This document shows positions 14,490 to 14,490 of a DNA stretch of 14,490 bases, piece after piece; position 1 is the first letter of the stretch, and every line of letters starts with the position of its first letter. Location: assembly GCA_937922955.1 (NCBI GenBank), contig CALAKO010000199.1, positions 1-14,490 on the forward strand, written 5' to 3'. The position numbers and the translations under genes were made by a program. The stretch is from an uncultured Peptococcaceae bacterium. Its GTDB lineage: Bacteria; Bacillota; Peptococcia; Peptococcales; Peptococcaceae. The notes under the pieces were generated by a model. It made no database searches, was not told the origin of the DNA, and saw only the letters and a list, made by a program, of their open reading frames with translations.

Positions 14490-14490
14490 C

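Noticed and set aside
1..14490. Mobile elements, CRISPR arrays, defence systems, tRNA or rRNA genes
   Set aside because: Nearly every base is assigned to core metabolic or housekeeping genes; no repeat arrays, transposase, integrase or RNA-gene signature was seen on either strand.

Overview
The window looks like ordinary core chromosome of a Gram-positive-lineage bacterium (Bacillota). Almost every gene is preceded by a strong GGAGG-type ribosome binding site. The pyr genes follow the Bacillus-type order B-C-K-D-F-E, with the NAD-linked class 1B dihydroorotate dehydrogenase (PyrD plus PyrK). DinG carries the N-terminal exonuclease domain typical of Bacillota, and GlcD/GlcF occur without GlcE. 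Moderate-to-high GC and a long HflX N-terminal domain make an anaerobic Negativicutes member (Acidaminococcus/Megasphaera-like) my best guess, but this is inference. I see no transposase, integrase, att site, CRISPR array, tRNA, rRNA or phage gene.

Layout. (1) Minus strand, 5585 down to 1: pyrB-pyrC-pyrK-pyrD-pyrF-pyrE, followed 29 bases later by the 5' part of hflX, which runs off the left edge. Junctions are tight (TAATG and ATGA overlaps, gaps of 3 to 29 bases), so this reads as one transcript from a promoter near 5651-5659. Together PyrB, C, K/D, E and F convert carbamoyl phosphate and aspartate to UMP. The carbamoyl phosphate synthetase genes (carAB) and a regulator such as pyrR are not here. 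(2) Divergent intergenic region 5586-5764, with back-to-back promoters and a 15-bp inverted repeat between them. (3) Plus strand, 5765-9786: S-adenosylhomocysteine hydrolase (ahcY) overlapping by 4 bases a complete exonuclease-helicase dinG, ending in a strong hairpin terminator. (4) Minus strand, 10745-9843: a 300-residue protein I do not recognise, with its own promoter and using the other face of the same terminator. (5) Minus strand, 14463-10974: rluB-glcD-glcF, an rRNA pseudouridine synthase gene followed by the FAD and iron-sulfur subunits of a 2-hydroxyacid (glycolate or D-lactate) dehydrogenase. It starts at a TATAAT box on the right edge and ends in a hairpin terminator at 10914-10957.

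No intergenic gap exceeds 300 bases. The largest are 10746-10973 (promoter plus terminator) and 5586-5764 (divergent promoters). I found no clear new system. The points most worth checking are a JAMM-metalloprotease-like motif in the N-terminal domain of HflX, the translationally coupled ahcY-dinG pair, the unrecognised 300-residue protein, and the inverted repeat in the pyr promoter.
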